A stretch of DNA of 43,135 nt from Thalassospira profundimaris (GCF_003326675.1 NZ_JPWF01000023.1:1-43135), one strand, 5' to 3'. Positions 16,193-25,975 are shown, counted from the stretch's first letter. Made by a program: numbers and translations. Notes: generated by a model from the letters alone, not told the origin.

Positions 16193-17218
16193 TTATGGTT
16201 TCCGTGCCTGAGGGCTTTGCACAGAAGTCGTAACCGGACGGGCCTGAGGACTGAAAAAGTCGGTCAGGCGGAACCGACCAATGGCGAGGAAGCCCAGAAG
16301 CAGCGCGCCCCAGGCAAAATCACGCACGAAGTTGGAAAGTCCCATGAAGTTCAACATGCTCGACATCATCTGCAGAGCAATCGCAGACAGAACAACGCAA
16401 ACCACGCGTCCGTAACCACCTTCAGGACGAACCCCGGCCATGACTGCAATCAGGATCGCCACCAGCAGGTATGACGTGCCGTAATCCCACTTCACATTGA
16501 TCGTGCGCGCCGCAATGATGATACCGGCCAGCGACGACAGAACGCCGCTTACGGTATAGGTCGCGATGATCACTTTGTTTTGCGGGAAACCGGCATATTC
16601 CGACGCCTTCGGGTTTGACCCGTTCAGCATCAGCCACAATCCGAACGGCGTGTAGCGCAGCACGAAACCAATGGCGCAAGCCACAGCAATGAACAGAAGG
16701 AAGCTGATCGGAATTTCAAGCAAGTATCCGTTGCCGATTTCATAAAGCGGGCCGGGCGCACCAACGCGAACCGAACGGCCATCGGACAAAACAACCGCCA
16801 GACCGATAAAGAACATCTGGGTGCCAAGGGTACAGAGGATCGCAGTGATTTTCAGATAGGCAATCAAAAGCCCGTTCAGCAAACCACCAAGCACCCCGAC
16901 GGCCAACGCCACAAGAATGAAGAACAGCGAAAACATGCCCGGATCGGCCGATGCCGACAGATGGCTTGAAACCAGCGTCGCGGCAGCAACCCCCGAAAGA
17001 TTGGCAAGCGCAATCCCCGACAGTTCGATGCCGCCATTGCCAACAGACATGGCCAGCATGACACCGATTGCCAACAGACCAATTTCCGGCACCTGACCAG
17101 CCATCGACTGAAGGTTAAACAGCGAAAGATAATTCCCGCCAGATACAATGGCGCCAGCAGTCATCAGCACAATGATAAGTGCCACGAGGACAGTTAAGTG
17201 CCCGTCTTTGGTACGCAT
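16193..17218 (-). CDS. Sugar ABC transporter permease (RbsC-like), first gene of the operon
   Basis: Encodes 341 residues with multiple membrane segments and the family blocks MSVGNGGIELSGIALANL and GGLLNGLLIAYLKITAILCTLGTQ. GGGAGGA lies before the ATG at 17218. First gene of a seven-gene minus-strand operon: permease, binding protein, ATPase, permease, DhaK, DhaL, reductase. The divergent LacI-type gene and the palindromes in the 184-base intergenic region point to repression lifted by the transported sugar or its product. Confidence 0.92.
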   Translation of the reverse strand: MRTKDGHLTVLVALIIVLMTAGAIVSGGNYLSLFNLQSMAGQVPEIGLLAIGVMLAMSVGNGGIELSGIALANLSGVAAATLVSSHLSASADPGMFSLFFILVALAVGVLGGLLNGLLIAYLKITAILCTLGTQMFFIGLAVVLSDGRSVRVGAPGPLYEIGNGYLLEIPISFLLFIAVACAIGFVLRYTPFGLWLMLNGSNPKASEYAGFPQNKVIIATYTVSGVLSSLAGIIIAARTINVKWDYGTSYLLVAILIAVMAGVRPEGGYGRVVCVVLSAIALQMMSSMLNFMGLSNFVRDFAWGALLLGFLAIGRFRLTDFFSPQARPVTTSVQSPQARKP

Positions 17219-17234
17219 AATTCCTCCCTTATGC

Positions 17235-17245
17235 GTTTACTAAAC
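17235..17245. promoter_or_regulatory. LacI-family operator candidate O1
   Basis: GTTTA-C-TAAAC is a perfect odd palindrome 17 bases ahead of the first permease codon. Another ACTAAA half-site lies 21 bases away (17260-17265), inside the looser dyad GTTTT-N7-AAAAC at 17251-17267, two helical turns on. The symmetry and place fit a LacI-type dimer acting on the sugar operon. Confidence 0.6.
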
Positions 17246-17263
17246 TTTTTGTTTTGTTGACTA

Positions 17264-17292
17264 AAACTAGCAAGTCATTTTTATGTTGGCAA
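17264..17292 (-). promoter_or_regulatory. Candidate promoter of the sugar/DhaKL operon
   Basis: Minus strand: TTGCCA (17292-17287), exactly 17 bases, then TAGTTT (17269-17264). The -10 match is weak (three of six), but the proposed operators at 17235-17267 overlap and follow it, the classical arrangement for repression. Confidence 0.35.
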
Positions 17293-17345
17293 GCGGCCTA
17301 TTTCACTAAAAAGTCATAGTAAGGTTGCGCTGAGCTGGTCAGAAT

Positions 17346-17356
17346 GTTTATTAAAC
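17346..17356. promoter_or_regulatory. LacI-family operator candidate O2
   Basis: GTTTA-T-TAAAC has the same arms as O1 with only the centre base changed, 111 bases away and 46 bases ahead of the lacI-type start codon. It is well placed for self-repression or for looping with O1. Confidence 0.6.
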
Positions 17357-17402
17357 AACCTAAACAAAAAAAAATCAGGGATGGGGTTTCGGGGACAACC
17401 AT

Positions 17403-18431
17403 ATGAAAAAGAAGAACAAAATAACGATCAAAGAGATTGCCGAGCGGGCTGGCGTATCCCCGTCAACTGTATCGCTGGTTCTCAATGGCAAAGGTGAAAT
17501 TTCCGGCACCACCCGTTCGCGGGTTCTGGAAGTGGTTTCATCACTCAACTACACGCCGCGCACCCCGAAAAAGCACGCAACCACGCAGAAAACCATCAAG
17601 TTTCTCAAAATTGCCAAGCATGGTCATACGGTTAACCGAGACCACAGCCACTTCATTTCCGACTATATCGATGGCATGTCGCAAGAAGCGACGAGTCGTG
17701 GCTACAAATTGCAGGTACTCAGCTACGAAAACGTAACAACAAACGACATCATTGATTTGCTGGCGACCTCGGATGCAACAGCCGCCATCGTTCTTGGCAC
17801 CGAGCTTGGCCGCGATGACATCAAAAAGATCCAGGATCTGCATCTGCCAATTGTTTTCATTGATACTTTTTATGATTTGGTCGATGCAAACTTTGTCGAT
17901 ATGAACAACGGGGATGCGGTTTACACCGTCCTCGAACACCTAAAAAGTTTAGGTTTTACTAAAATTGGTTATGTCGGCAGTGACACCCAGACCCGGAACT
18001 TTGCCCTGCGCAAAAGCGCATATCTCAGCAACATGGCGACACTGGGCCTGACGGTTGATCCGGCCCATGTCCTGTCGATTGGATCGACCTTGTCATCGGC
18101 CTATGAAGAAAGCATTTCCGCATTGGGCAGCGACATTGCCGAGGCCTATTTCTGCGCAAATGACATCATGGCCTATGGCTTTACCAAGGCCCTTAAGGAA
18201 CGGGGCTATAATGTCCCCGATGATGTGTCGGTAATTGGCTTTGATAACCTGCCCATGAGCATCACGCTTGACCCGCCCCTGACCACCATTGATGTTTCCA
18301 AGCGCAAGATTGGCAGCATGGCCGTCACCGTGCTTGATGAACTGATCAATGCCGACACCGCCCCACCGGCAGTAAAGGTTCTGGTTGGCGCGCAATTGAT
18401 CACGCGCGCAAGCACGCGTTCAAAAACCTGA
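17403..18431 (+). CDS. LacI-family transcriptional regulator of the sugar/DhaKL operon
   Basis: Encodes 342 residues. The N-terminal helix-turn-helix (about residues 8-30) reads TIKEIAERAGVSPSTVSLVL, followed by a hinge and a periplasmic-binding-like ligand domain with the conserved AYFCANDIMAYGFTKAL and DVSVIGFDNLPMS blocks. Divergent from the sugar operon across a region carrying two GTTTA-N-TAAAC palindromes, so it is probably its repressor and likely represses itself. Oddity: the codons for HLKSLGFTKIG near 17936-17968 are unusually AT-rich (CTA, TTA, GGT, ACT) and form palindromes that share the TTTACTAAA core of O1. Confidence 0.93.
   Translation: MKKKNKITIKEIAERAGVSPSTVSLVLNGKGEISGTTRSRVLEVVSSLNYTPRTPKKHATTQKTIKFLKIAKHGHTVNRDHSHFISDYIDGMSQEATSRGYKLQVLSYENVTTNDIIDLLATSDATAAIVLGTELGRDDIKKIQDLHLPIVFIDTFYDLVDANFVDMNNGDAVYTVLEHLKSLGFTKIGYVGSDTQTRNFALRKSAYLSNMATLGLTVDPAHVLSIGSTLSSAYEESISALGSDIAEAYFCANDIMAYGFTKALKERGYNVPDDVSVIGFDNLPMSITLDPPLTTIDVSKRKIGSMAVTVLDELINADTAPPAVKVLVGAQLITRASTRSKT
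17938..17964. promoter_or_regulatory. Operator-like palindromes inside the lacI-type gene
   Basis: ACCTAAA-AAG-TTTAGGT (17938-17954) is a perfect 7-base-arm palindrome. It abuts TTTTA-C-TAAAA (17954-17964), whose core TTTACTAAA is identical to O1. The overlapping codons include CTA and TTA for leucine, although leucine is CTG or CTT almost everywhere else here. This suggests the DNA is kept for binding as well as for coding. Confidence 0.5.
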
Positions 18432-18464
18432 AATCCTGATTGTTATAGAAAACTGGTTACGGAC

Positions 18465-18490
18465 GGGGTGCCTGCGTCACTGCACCGCCC
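18465..18490. terminator. Weak bidirectional hairpin between the lacI-type gene and hutC
   Basis: GGGGTGC near 18465-18471 and GCACC-G-CCCC (18482-18490) can pair with one bulge across the 72-base convergent gap. There is no T-run on either side, so terminator function is uncertain. Confidence 0.25.
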
Positions 18491-18503
18491 CACAGTTCGC
18501 CGA

Positions 18504-19205
18504 TCAGATCGCCGAATGCATCCGGTAACCCGGCGCAAACAACAAACGTGCAGCCGTAATGCCGGCATCATGTTCCCAGGTCATACGTTCCATCAGGAAA
18601 AGCGGCGCGCCCGCATGGGTGCGCAGAATTTTGGCCTCGGTTTCGGTTGCCAGCACAGCCGAGAACGAAATATCGCCCTTGGTGTAGGGTGCATGAAGTA
18701 CCAGCCATTCATTGGCACTGATCGCCGACAGGTCGGCATCAACGATTTCCGGCACCGTATCAATCGACACCCAGCGTTCTTCGAACATATAGGGTTTGCG
18801 ATCGGCCAGATGCAGTGACGTGATATGGAGCATATCGCTTTTGGCGCTGACACCAAGATTGGCACAGACCTCCGGGGTCGGTGTGCGCCGTTCACTCAGA
18901 AGCAGGCCATAGCCGTATTTCTGCCCTCGGCCTTCGATTTCAAGGCGGATGACCGGAATATCAAGTTTGGCGCGGCGGACCGGATGGGTTGAAACCCGCG
19001 TACCGGCCTTGCGCCTGCGATCAAGGAAACCCTCGGCGGCCAGTTCGCGCAGCGCACGGTTCACCGTGGCGCGCGCGCAACCAAGCTGTTCGGCAAGTTC
19101 GACTTCCTTGGGGATCTGATCGCCGGGCTTCCATTCGCGTGTATGGATGCGGCGCAGGACCTCATCATGGACCGATTGCCAGTTTGTCTGTTCCGAGGCG
19201 CTCAC
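18504..19205 (-). CDS. hutC: Histidine utilisation repressor HutC (GntR family, HutC subfamily)
   Basis: Encodes 233 residues. N-terminal winged helix (about residues 8-75) with the GntR pattern WKPGDQIPKEVELAEQLGCARATVNRALREL, here split by the family's normal turn. The C-terminal UTRA ligand domain contains PYMFEERWVSIDTVPEI. In this family urocanate binding releases the repressor from hut promoters. The gene overlaps the end of hutF by 4 bases (ATGA), so repressor and HutF are co-translated. Its target is probably the dyad at 20606-20619 between hutF and hutI. Confidence 0.93.
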   Translation of the reverse strand: MSASEQTNWQSVHDEVLRRIHTREWKPGDQIPKEVELAEQLGCARATVNRALRELAAEGFLDRRRKAGTRVSTHPVRRAKLDIPVIRLEIEGRGQKYGYGLLLSERRTPTPEVCANLGVSAKSDMLHITSLHLADRKPYMFEERWVSIDTVPEIVDADLSAISANEWLVLHAPYTKGDISFSAVLATETEAKILRTHAGAPLFLMERMTWEHDAGITAARLLFAPGYRMHSAI

Positions 19206-20578
19206 ACCACTTCCTTGAGTTGTTCCATCACCTTGCGATACCGGCTGGTGATATCGTCATGCGCGACATGGCGGCCATCGGTCACAACATGGCGACCGGC
19301 CGACCAGACATCACGCACCATACGATCATCTCCGGCAAAGATATATGTATCGAGGATCGTATCGCCTTTCCGGCCGATCAGGTCAACAGCCGAGCCATCA
19401 AGCGCCATCAGATCGGCAAGTGCGCCAGTTTCGATCCGCCCCGAATCACGAGCTGCGGCGCGTGCCCCGCCCTTTGCCACGGCATCATACAAACGCCGTC
19501 CGGTGGACTTTTCCGGTGTTGCCAAGGCCGCACGGGATTTGTCACGCAGGCGCTGACTGTAATCAAGGGTGCGCAATTCTTCGGAAAGCGAAATGCGGAT
19601 ATTGGAATCCGATCCGACACCAATCACCCCGTCCGCACCAAGATACCGCACACCATCAAAAATACCGTCGCCAAGGCTGCTTTCGGTAATGGGGCACAGG
19701 CCCGCCACCGCACCGGTCCTTGCCAGACCAAGGGTTTCATGTTCCTGCATCTGGGTGCAGTGGATCAGGCACCAGTTTTCATTCACATCCGCATTATCCA
19801 GAAGCCATTCGACCGGGCGCTTGCCCCAGGATGCTTCGACTTCCTCGACCTCGGCAACCTGTTCGGCCAGATGCATATGGATCGGGCCATCCTTGGAAAG
19901 CTTTGTGGTCGCAATCAGGTCTTCACGGCCAACTGCGCGCAGCGAATGCGGGGCAACGCCAATGCGGGTATCAGCGGGCAGACCTTTAACCGCACGAACC
20001 GATTCCTCATACAATTTGGCGAACTGTTCGGGATCGTTGCCAAACCGGATCTGTCCGGCGCCTAGTGGGCGCTTGTCACAGCCCCCGAATTGATAATGAA
20101 CCGGCAAAAGAGTCAGACCGATACCAGTAATATTTGCAGCCGCCGCAATGCGTTCAGCCATCTCGCCGATATTGTCATACAAATGTCCGCCCGGACGGTG
20201 ATGCAGATAATGGAACTCGGTATTATTGGCGTAACCGGCCTCCAACATCTCCATCTGCACAAAGGCAGCAATGGCTTCGACATGATCGGGCGTTAGCTGA
20301 TCGAGAAAGCGGAACATCAATTGCCGCCATGTCCAGAACGTATCGCGTGGATCCGGTCCGCGCTTTTCGGTCAAACCCGCCATCGAGCGCTGAAAAGCAT
20401 GACTATGAAGGTTGGCAACTGCTGGCAACAAAACCCCGACGCGATGATCTGCGGTCGATGCCAGCTCGGGTGAATCGGCTTTAATAGTGCCGATTTTGCC
20501 CGATTGATCGACCTCTACCGCGACGTCCTGCGCCCAGCCATTACTGGTAAGTGCCTGATTTGCCCAAATAACCGTCAT
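19202..20578 (-). CDS. hutF: Formimidoylglutamate deiminase HutF
   Basis: Encodes 458 residues from the ATG at 20578. The frame is open 95 codons further upstream, but that extension would cross the intergenic region and into hutI and matches nothing in the family. Amidohydrolase fold: metal-binding NLHSHAFQRSMAGL gives His58 and His60, with later HMHLAEQ, CLIHCTQM and GVGSDSNI supplying further ligands. It converts N-formimino-L-glutamate to N-formyl-L-glutamate plus ammonia. Together with HutG this defines the five-step histidine pathway, with no HutE-type one-step formiminoglutamase in the window. Confidence 0.94.
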   Translation of the reverse strand: MTVIWANQALTSNGWAQDVAVEVDQSGKIGTIKADSPELASTADHRVGVLLPAVANLHSHAFQRSMAGLTEKRGPDPRDTFWTWRQLMFRFLDQLTPDHVEAIAAFVQMEMLEAGYANNTEFHYLHHRPGGHLYDNIGEMAERIAAAANITGIGLTLLPVHYQFGGCDKRPLGAGQIRFGNDPEQFAKLYEESVRAVKGLPADTRIGVAPHSLRAVGREDLIATTKLSKDGPIHMHLAEQVAEVEEVEASWGKRPVEWLLDNADVNENWCLIHCTQMQEHETLGLARTGAVAGLCPITESSLGDGIFDGVRYLGADGVIGVGSDSNIRISLSEELRTLDYSQRLRDKSRAALATPEKSTGRRLYDAVAKGGARAAARDSGRIETGALADLMALDGSAVDLIGRKGDTILDTYIFAGDDRMVRDVWSAGRHVVTDGRHVAHDDITSRYRKVMEQLKEVV

Positions 20579-20592
20579 AATCCATACCCGTC

Positions 20593-20623
20593 TTGACAGA
20601 AATATTATGTGCAGACATATTAT
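20593..20623 (+). promoter_or_regulatory. hutI promoter and HutC operator candidate
   Basis: A consensus TTGACA (20593-20598) and TATTAT (20618-20623) lie 19 bases apart. Between them TATGT-GCAG-ACATA (20606-20619) is an inverted repeat with 5-base arms. It sits in the only divergent region of the hut cluster, where HutC should act. The 19-base spacing is longer than ideal, so the exact hexamers are uncertain. Confidence 0.45.
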
Positions 20624-20659
20624 CTTTAATAACGGACTTATCAAGGGGTGATCATTCGC

Positions 20660-21871
20660 ATGCTTCTCAGAAATGCAAAAATCGTCACAATCACGGATGA
20701 AAATCGCTATGGCCTGATTGAGGCCGGTGCGATTGCCATAAAGGACGGTTTGATTGACTGGGTCGGAAGCGATGATGCAATCCCGGTCAAATATCTTGAG
20801 CAAGCATCCCGCGACCTTGAAGGCCGCCTGATTACCCCGGCGCTGATTGATTGCCACACCCATGTGGTTTATGGCGGCAATCGTGCGGTTGAATTTGAAA
20901 TGCGCCTTGAAGGTGCCAGCTACGAAGAAATCGCGCGTGCTGGCGGCGGCATTGTTTCCACGGTCACCGCCACCCGCAAAGCCGATGTCGATCAGCTTGT
21001 AAAAACCGCCCTGCCACGCGTTGATGCACTTTTGGCCGAGGGTGTGTCGGTTATCGAAGTCAAATCAGGCTATGGCCTTGATCGCGACACCGAACTCAAC
21101 ATGCTGCGTGCGGCCCGCAAAATCGCGACACTGCGCCCGGTCCGGGTCAAGACCACCTTCCTTGGTGCCCATGCGACCCCGGCTGAATTCAAGGGTGAAC
21201 CGGATCGTTATATCGACGAGGTCTGCATCCCCGCCCTGCATGCCGCCCACGAAGAAGGGCTGGTCGATGCGGTTGACGGGTTCTGCGAAGGCATCGCCTT
21301 TGACACCGATCAGATCAAACGCGTGTTTGACGTCGCGCGTGAGCTTGGCATTCCGGTCAAGCTCCATGCCGAACAGCTTTCCAACATCGGCGGCACCAAA
21401 CTGGCCGCTGAATATGGCGCGATTTCCGTTGACCATGTTGAATATGCCAACGAAGACGACGCCAGGGCGATGACAAAATCGGGATCGGTTGCTGTCCTTT
21501 TGCCTGGTGCGTTTTACACCCTGCATGAAACCCAGTTGCCGCCGATTGCAGCCTTCCGCAAGCATGGCGTGCCGATGGCGGTTGCCACCGATTGCAATCC
21601 GGGCACTTCGCCTTTGATGTCAATCCTGATGACCATGAATATGACCTGCACCCTGTTCCGCCTGACCCCGGAAGAGGCACTTTGTGGTGCAACCAAACAT
21701 GCCGCAACCGCGCTTGGCCTTTCCGATACCGGCCAGATCAAAGCGGGACTTCGTGCCGATCTGGCAATCTGGGATATCGAACACCCGGCCGAACTTTCCT
21801 ATCGCATCGGGTTTAACCCGCTGTTTGAACGTATTTTCGGTGGCGAAACCGTCGCCAGCAAAGCCGACTAA
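20660..21871 (+). CDS. hutI: Imidazolonepropionase HutI
   Basis: Encodes 403 residues from the ATG at 20660, preferred over the GTG at 20648 because AAGGGG lies 11 bases before it and because family length is about 405. Amidohydrolase motifs: [18 protein letters not shown] (His66, His68), [25 protein letters not shown] and [10 protein letters not shown]. It opens 4-imidazolone-5-propionate to N-formimino-L-glutamate in the cytoplasm. First gene of the plus-strand hut operon; hutH follows after 44 bases. Confidence 0.95.
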   Translation: MLLRNAKIVTITDENRYGLIEAGAIAIKDGLIDWVGSDDAIPVKYLEQASRDLEGRLITPALIDCHTHVVYGGNRAVEFEMRLEGASYEEIARAGGGIVSTVTATRKADVDQLVKTALPRVDALLAEGVSVIEVKSGYGLDRDTELNMLRAARKIATLRPVRVKTTFLGAHATPAEFKGEPDRYIDEVCIPALHAAHEEGLVDAVDGFCEGIAFDTDQIKRVFDVARELGIPVKLHAEQLSNIGGTKLAAEYGAISVDHVEYANEDDARAMTKSGSVAVLLPGAFYTLHETQLPPIAAFRKHGVPMAVATDCNPGTSPLMSILMTMNMTCTLFRLTPEEALCGATKHAATALGLSDTGQIKAGLRADLAIWDIEHPAELSYRIGFNPLFERIFGGETVASKAD

Positions 21872-21915
21872 GACATACGAAACGCCCCACAACCTGTATT
21901 CCACAAGGATGCAAA

Positions 21916-23457
21916 ATGACCGTAACCCTGACACCCGCCGCTGCAACGCTTGCCGATCTTGAAAATATCTGGCGCAACCAGATTGCCGTCAAACTTGATC
22001 CGTCGGCCAAGGCCGGTGTTGAGGCCGCCAGTGCGATGGTGCGTGCGGCAGCCGAAGGTGACGTTGCGGTTTACGGTGTGAATACCGGGTTCGGGAAACT
22101 GGCATCGGTCAAAATTGCCCCTGAAGATACCGAAACCCTTCAGCGCAACCTGATCCTTAGCCATTGCTGTGGCGTGGGTGAACCGCTTGATATCGCAACC
22201 ACGCGATTGATGATGGCACTTAAACTGCTATCACTTGGTCGTGGCGCATCGGGTGTGCGCTGGGAGCTGATTGAACTGATCGAGGGGATGCTGGCCAAGT
22301 GCGTAACCCCGGTTGTCCCGTCACAAGGATCGGTCGGCGCATCGGGCGATCTGGCACCGCTGGCCCATATGGCGGCTGTCATGATCGGTGCGGGCGAAGC
22401 CGTTTATAACAACGAAACTCTGTCTGGTGGTGACGCCCTTGCCAAGGCCGGTTTGACCCCGGTTGTTCTGGGCGCGAAAGAAGGCCTTGCCCTGATTAAC
22501 GGGACGCAGTTTTCAACCGCCTGTGCGCTGGTCGGGCTGTTTTCAGCTTGGCGCAATGCAGCAAGTTCGATTGTGACCGCATCGCTTTCGACCGATGCGA
22601 TCATGGGATCAACCGCACCGCTGGTCGACGAAATCCATACCCTTCGCGGCCATCCCGGCCAGATCAATGTGGCGCGCGCGATGCGCGATCTGATGGAGGG
22701 TTCGGAAATCCGCGAAAGCCACCGCGAAGGCGACACCCGTGTTCAGGACCCCTATTGCATCCGTTGTCAGCCGCAAGTCACCGGGGCAGCCATGGATTTG
22801 CTGCGCTTTGCCGGTCAGACGCTTGAGATCGAGGCCAATGCGGTTACCGATAACCCGCTGGTTCTGAAAGAAGACGGGCGCATTGTTTCAGGTGGCAACT
22901 TCCACGCCGAACCCGTGGCCTTTGCCGCCGATCAGATCGCCCTTGCCGTTGCCGAGATCGGCGCAATTGCCCAGCGCCGTGTGGCATTGATGGTTGATCC
23001 GACCCTGTCACACGATCTGCCACCGTTCCTGACCCCGGAGCCGGGCCTGAATTCCGGTCTGATGATTGCCGAGGTCACAACGGCCGCCCTGATGAGTGAA
23101 AACAAGCATCTTGCCAATCCGTGTTCAACTGACAGCACGCCGACCAGTGCCAATCAGGAAGACCATGTATCGATGGCCGCCCACGGCGCACGCCGTTTGG
23201 CACGGATGAATGCCAATCTGTCCTATATCCTTGGTGTTGAACTGATCTGTGCAGCACAGGGCGTTGAATTCAGAGCCCCCCTTAAAACGAGTGCCGGACT
23301 TCAGAACATTCTGAAAACCGTGCGCAAGGATATCCCGACCGTCAGGGAAGACCGCTATATGGCGCCTGATCTTGCCAAGGCCGGTGAACTTGTGACCGAA
23401 GGCGCACTGGTTGCTGCCGCCAAGCTTTCCGGTTTCGTCGTCGGGGAAGGTGCATAA
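21916..23457 (+). CDS. hutH: Histidine ammonia-lyase HutH
   Basis: Encodes 513 residues, the family length. The Ala142-Ser143-Gly144 triad ([15 protein letters not shown]), which cyclises to the MIO cofactor, is intact. Tyr53 in YGVNTGFG and the [11 protein letters not shown] and [20 protein letters not shown] blocks are as expected. It removes ammonia from L-histidine to give trans-urocanate, the first step of the pathway and the usual inducer signal for HutC. hutG starts 1 base after the stop. Confidence 0.97.
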   Translation: MTVTLTPAAATLADLENIWRNQIAVKLDPSAKAGVEAASAMVRAAAEGDVAVYGVNTGFGKLASVKIAPEDTETLQRNLILSHCCGVGEPLDIATTRLMMALKLLSLGRGASGVRWELIELIEGMLAKCVTPVVPSQGSVGASGDLAPLAHMAAVMIGAGEAVYNNETLSGGDALAKAGLTPVVLGAKEGLALINGTQFSTACALVGLFSAWRNAASSIVTASLSTDAIMGSTAPLVDEIHTLRGHPGQINVARAMRDLMEGSEIRESHREGDTRVQDPYCIRCQPQVTGAAMDLLRFAGQTLEIEANAVTDNPLVLKEDGRIVSGGNFHAEPVAFAADQIALAVAEIGAIAQRRVALMVDPTLSHDLPPFLTPEPGLNSGLMIAEVTTAALMSENKHLANPCSTDSTPTSANQEDHVSMAAHGARRLARMNANLSYILGVELICAAQGVEFRAPLKTSAGLQNILKTVRKDIPTVREDRYMAPDLAKAGELVTEGALVAAAKLSGFVVGEGA

Positions 23458-23458
23458 C

Positions 23459-24262
23459 ATGACCCATCCCGTTGAAATCAAACACGGCGATGGCCCCATT
23501 GTTCTGGGACTGCCCCATACAGGCACCTATGTTCCCGAAGACATTGCCATCAAACTGAATGATCGCGGGCGCGAGCTTGCCGATACCGACTGGCACATCC
23601 ATACCCTGTATGACGGGCTGATAGATAATGTCACGACGGTTCGGGCAACGTTTCATCGCTATGTGATTGATGCCAACCGCGATCCCGAAGGTATCAGTCT
23701 GTATCCCGGTCAAAACACCACGACCCTTGTGCCCCTGACCGATTTTGACGGCGAGAACATCTGGGATGTTGCCCCGACCGAGGAAGACGTTGCCAAGCGT
23801 GCCGCGAATTTCCACGCGCCCTATCACGCGGCACTGGCAGCCGAACTTGAACGGGTGCGTGCCAAGCATGGTGTTGCAATCCTATATGATTGCCATTCAA
23901 TCCGGTCAAACATCCCGTTCCTGTTTGACGGCATCCTGCCCGATTTCAATATCGGCACCAATCTGGGCACAACATGTGATCCGATGATCGAGACCCTTAC
24001 GTCTGAAATCTGTTCGCAGGCCGAGGGATATAGTGCCGTTTTGAACGGGCGTTTCAAAGGTGGCTGGACCACCCGCCATTACGGTCGCCCGGAGATCAAT
24101 CAGCACGCCATCCAGATGGAACTGGCACAGTCGACCTATCTTTCGGCCGAAGAAGCACCTTGGGCCTATGACCAAAGCCGTGCGGCAAAACTGCGCACGC
24201 ATCTTACCGAAATTCTAAAGACACTGGCCGATTTGGCCCCAGCACTAAGAGGCAAGTCATGA
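23459..24262 (+). CDS. hutG: N-formylglutamate deformylase HutG
   Basis: Encodes 267 residues from the ATG at 23459, placed directly after hutH and preceded by GGGGAAGG. An earlier in-frame start inside hutH is less likely. Family motifs: [36 protein letters not shown] and [12 protein letters not shown], giving the metal-binding histidines and aspartates. It hydrolyses N-formyl-L-glutamate to glutamate and formate, the last step. Its stop overlaps the hutU start by 4 bases, so translation is coupled. Confidence 0.94.
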   Translation: MTHPVEIKHGDGPIVLGLPHTGTYVPEDIAIKLNDRGRELADTDWHIHTLYDGLIDNVTTVRATFHRYVIDANRDPEGISLYPGQNTTTLVPLTDFDGENIWDVAPTEEDVAKRAANFHAPYHAALAAELERVRAKHGVAILYDCHSIRSNIPFLFDGILPDFNIGTNLGTTCDPMIETLTSEICSQAEGYSAVLNGRFKGGWTTRHYGRPEINQHAIQMELAQSTYLSAEEAPWAYDQSRAAKLRTHLTEILKTLADLAPALRGKS

Positions 24263-25935
24263 CCAACAATCCCCGCCACAATCAGCGCGATGTTTACCCG
24301 GCAATCGGGACCGAAATCACCGCAAAAAGCTGGCTGACCGAAGCACCGATGCGAATGCTGATGAACAACCTTCATCCCGACGTTGCCGAAAATCCGCACG
24401 AGTTGGTGGTTTATGGCGGCATTGGCCGGGCAGCACGTACCTGGAAAGATTTCGATCAAATTGTTGCCAGCCTCAAGGAACTTGAAGACGATCAGACCCT
24501 GCTTGTGCAATCGGGCAAGCCGGTTGGTGTTTTCCGCACCCACAAGGATGCACCGCGTGTTCTGATTGCGAACTCCAACCTTGTGCCGCATTGGGCGAAC
24601 TGGGACCATTTCAACGAACTCGATAAAAAAGGTCTGGCAATGTATGGCCAGATGACGGCGGGTTCGTGGATTTATATCGGTTCGCAGGGCATTGTTCAGG
24701 GCACCTATGAAACCTTTGTCGAGGCCGGTCGCCAGCATTATGGCGGCAGCCTTAAGGGCAAATGGATTCTGACCGGCGGTCTTGGCGGCATGGGTGGCGC
24801 ACAGCCGCTGGCGGCTGTGATGGCCGGCGCAAGCTGCCTTGCTGTTGAATGCGATGAAACGCGTGCCGATTTCCGTCTGCGTACCCGTTATGTCGACGAA
24901 AAAACCCATTCCCTTGACGAAGCACTTGAGATGATCGACCGCTGGACCAAGGCGGGCGAGGCAAAATCGGTTGCCCTGATCGGCAATGCTGCCGATGTCT
25001 TCCCGGAACTGGTCAAACGCGGCGTTCGCCCCGATATCGTCACCGACCAGACATCGGCCCATGACCCGGTTCATGGTTACCTGCCACAGGGCTGGACCGT
25101 TGCGGAATGGCGCGAAAAACAGGAATCAGATCCCAAGGCGGTTGCCAAGGCGGCCCGTGCATCCATGCGCGTTCAGGTCGAAGCCATGGTTGCCTTCCAT
25201 GATGCCGGTATTCCGACAGTTGATTACGGCAACAACATCCGCCAGATGGCCCTTGAAGAAGGGTTGGAAAACGCCTTTGCTTTCCCGGGCTTTGTTCCGG
25301 CCTATATCCGTCCGCTGTTCTGCAAGGGCATCGGCCCGTTCCGCTGGGCAGCACTTTCGGGTGACCCGGAAGACATTTACAAGACCGACCAGAAGGTCAA
25401 GGAACTGATCCCGGATGATCCGCATCTTCATAACTGGCTGGATATGGCGCGTGATCGTATTTCCTTCCAGGGCCTTCCGGCGCGTATCTGCTGGGTTGGT
25501 CTGGGTCAGCGCCATCGTCTGGGTCTGGCATTCAACGAAATGGTCAAGAATGGTGAACTGAAAGCCCCGGTGGTGATCGGTCGTGACCACCTTGACAGCG
25601 GATCGGTCGCAAGCCCGAACCGCGAAACCGAAGCCATGAAAGATGGCTCGGATGCGGTCAGTGACTGGCCGTTGCTTAATGCGCTGCTCAATACTGCGTC
25701 GGGGGCCACCTGGGTCTCGTTGCATCATGGCGGCGGTGTCGGAATGGGCTTCTCGCAGCATTCCGGCATGGTGATTTGTTGTGACGGCACGGAAGATGCC
25801 GCACGCAGGGTCGAACGTGTCCTTTGGAACGATCCGGCAACCGGTGTGATGCGTCATGCCGATGCGGGATATGACATCGCACTGGATTGCGCACGGGAAC
25901 ACGGGCTTAACCTGCCCGGTATTCTCGGCAAATAA
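24259..25935 (+). CDS. hutU: Urocanate hydratase HutU
   Basis: Encodes 558 residues, normal for urocanase. The NAD-binding loop [13 protein letters not shown] (about residues 173-185) is present. Cys411 in [10 protein letters not shown] corresponds to the active-site cysteine (Cys410 in Pseudomonas putida), and [20 protein letters not shown] and [16 protein letters not shown] are conserved. It hydrates urocanate to imidazolonepropionate with tightly bound NAD+. Last enzyme gene of the hut operon; a hairpin without T-run follows, and then the TRAP genes. Confidence 0.97.
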   Translation: MTNNPRHNQRDVYPAIGTEITAKSWLTEAPMRMLMNNLHPDVAENPHELVVYGGIGRAARTWKDFDQIVASLKELEDDQTLLVQSGKPVGVFRTHKDAPRVLIANSNLVPHWANWDHFNELDKKGLAMYGQMTAGSWIYIGSQGIVQGTYETFVEAGRQHYGGSLKGKWILTGGLGGMGGAQPLAAVMAGASCLAVECDETRADFRLRTRYVDEKTHSLDEALEMIDRWTKAGEAKSVALIGNAADVFPELVKRGVRPDIVTDQTSAHDPVHGYLPQGWTVAEWREKQESDPKAVAKAARASMRVQVEAMVAFHDAGIPTVDYGNNIRQMALEEGLENAFAFPGFVPAYIRPLFCKGIGPFRWAALSGDPEDIYKTDQKVKELIPDDPHLHNWLDMARDRISFQGLPARICWVGLGQRHRLGLAFNEMVKNGELKAPVVIGRDHLDSGSVASPNRETEAMKDGSDAVSDWPLLNALLNTASGATWVSLHHGGGVGMGFSQHSGMVICCDGTEDAARRVERVLWNDPATGVMRHADAGYDIALDCAREHGLNLPGILGK

Positions 25936-25951
25936 GTTTGAAACTTTCACA

Positions 25952-25975
25952 TCGGGGCAATGACGATTGCCCCGA
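25952..25975 (+). terminator. Hairpin between hutU and the TRAP binding-protein gene
   Basis: TCGGGGCAAT-GACG-ATTGCCCCGA is a perfect 10-base stem with a 4-base loop, 16 bases after the hutU stop. No T-run follows, so termination would be partial; it may allow hut transcripts to read into the TRAP genes at reduced level. Confidence 0.55.

Noticed and set aside
20579..20863. 95-codon upstream extension of hutF
   Set aside because: It crosses the divergent promoter region and overlaps hutI; family length and the MTVIWANQAL start favour 20578.
24166..25074. 302-codon minus-strand frame opposite hutU
   Set aside because: Antisense shadow of a highly conserved enzyme gene; no independent coding signs.
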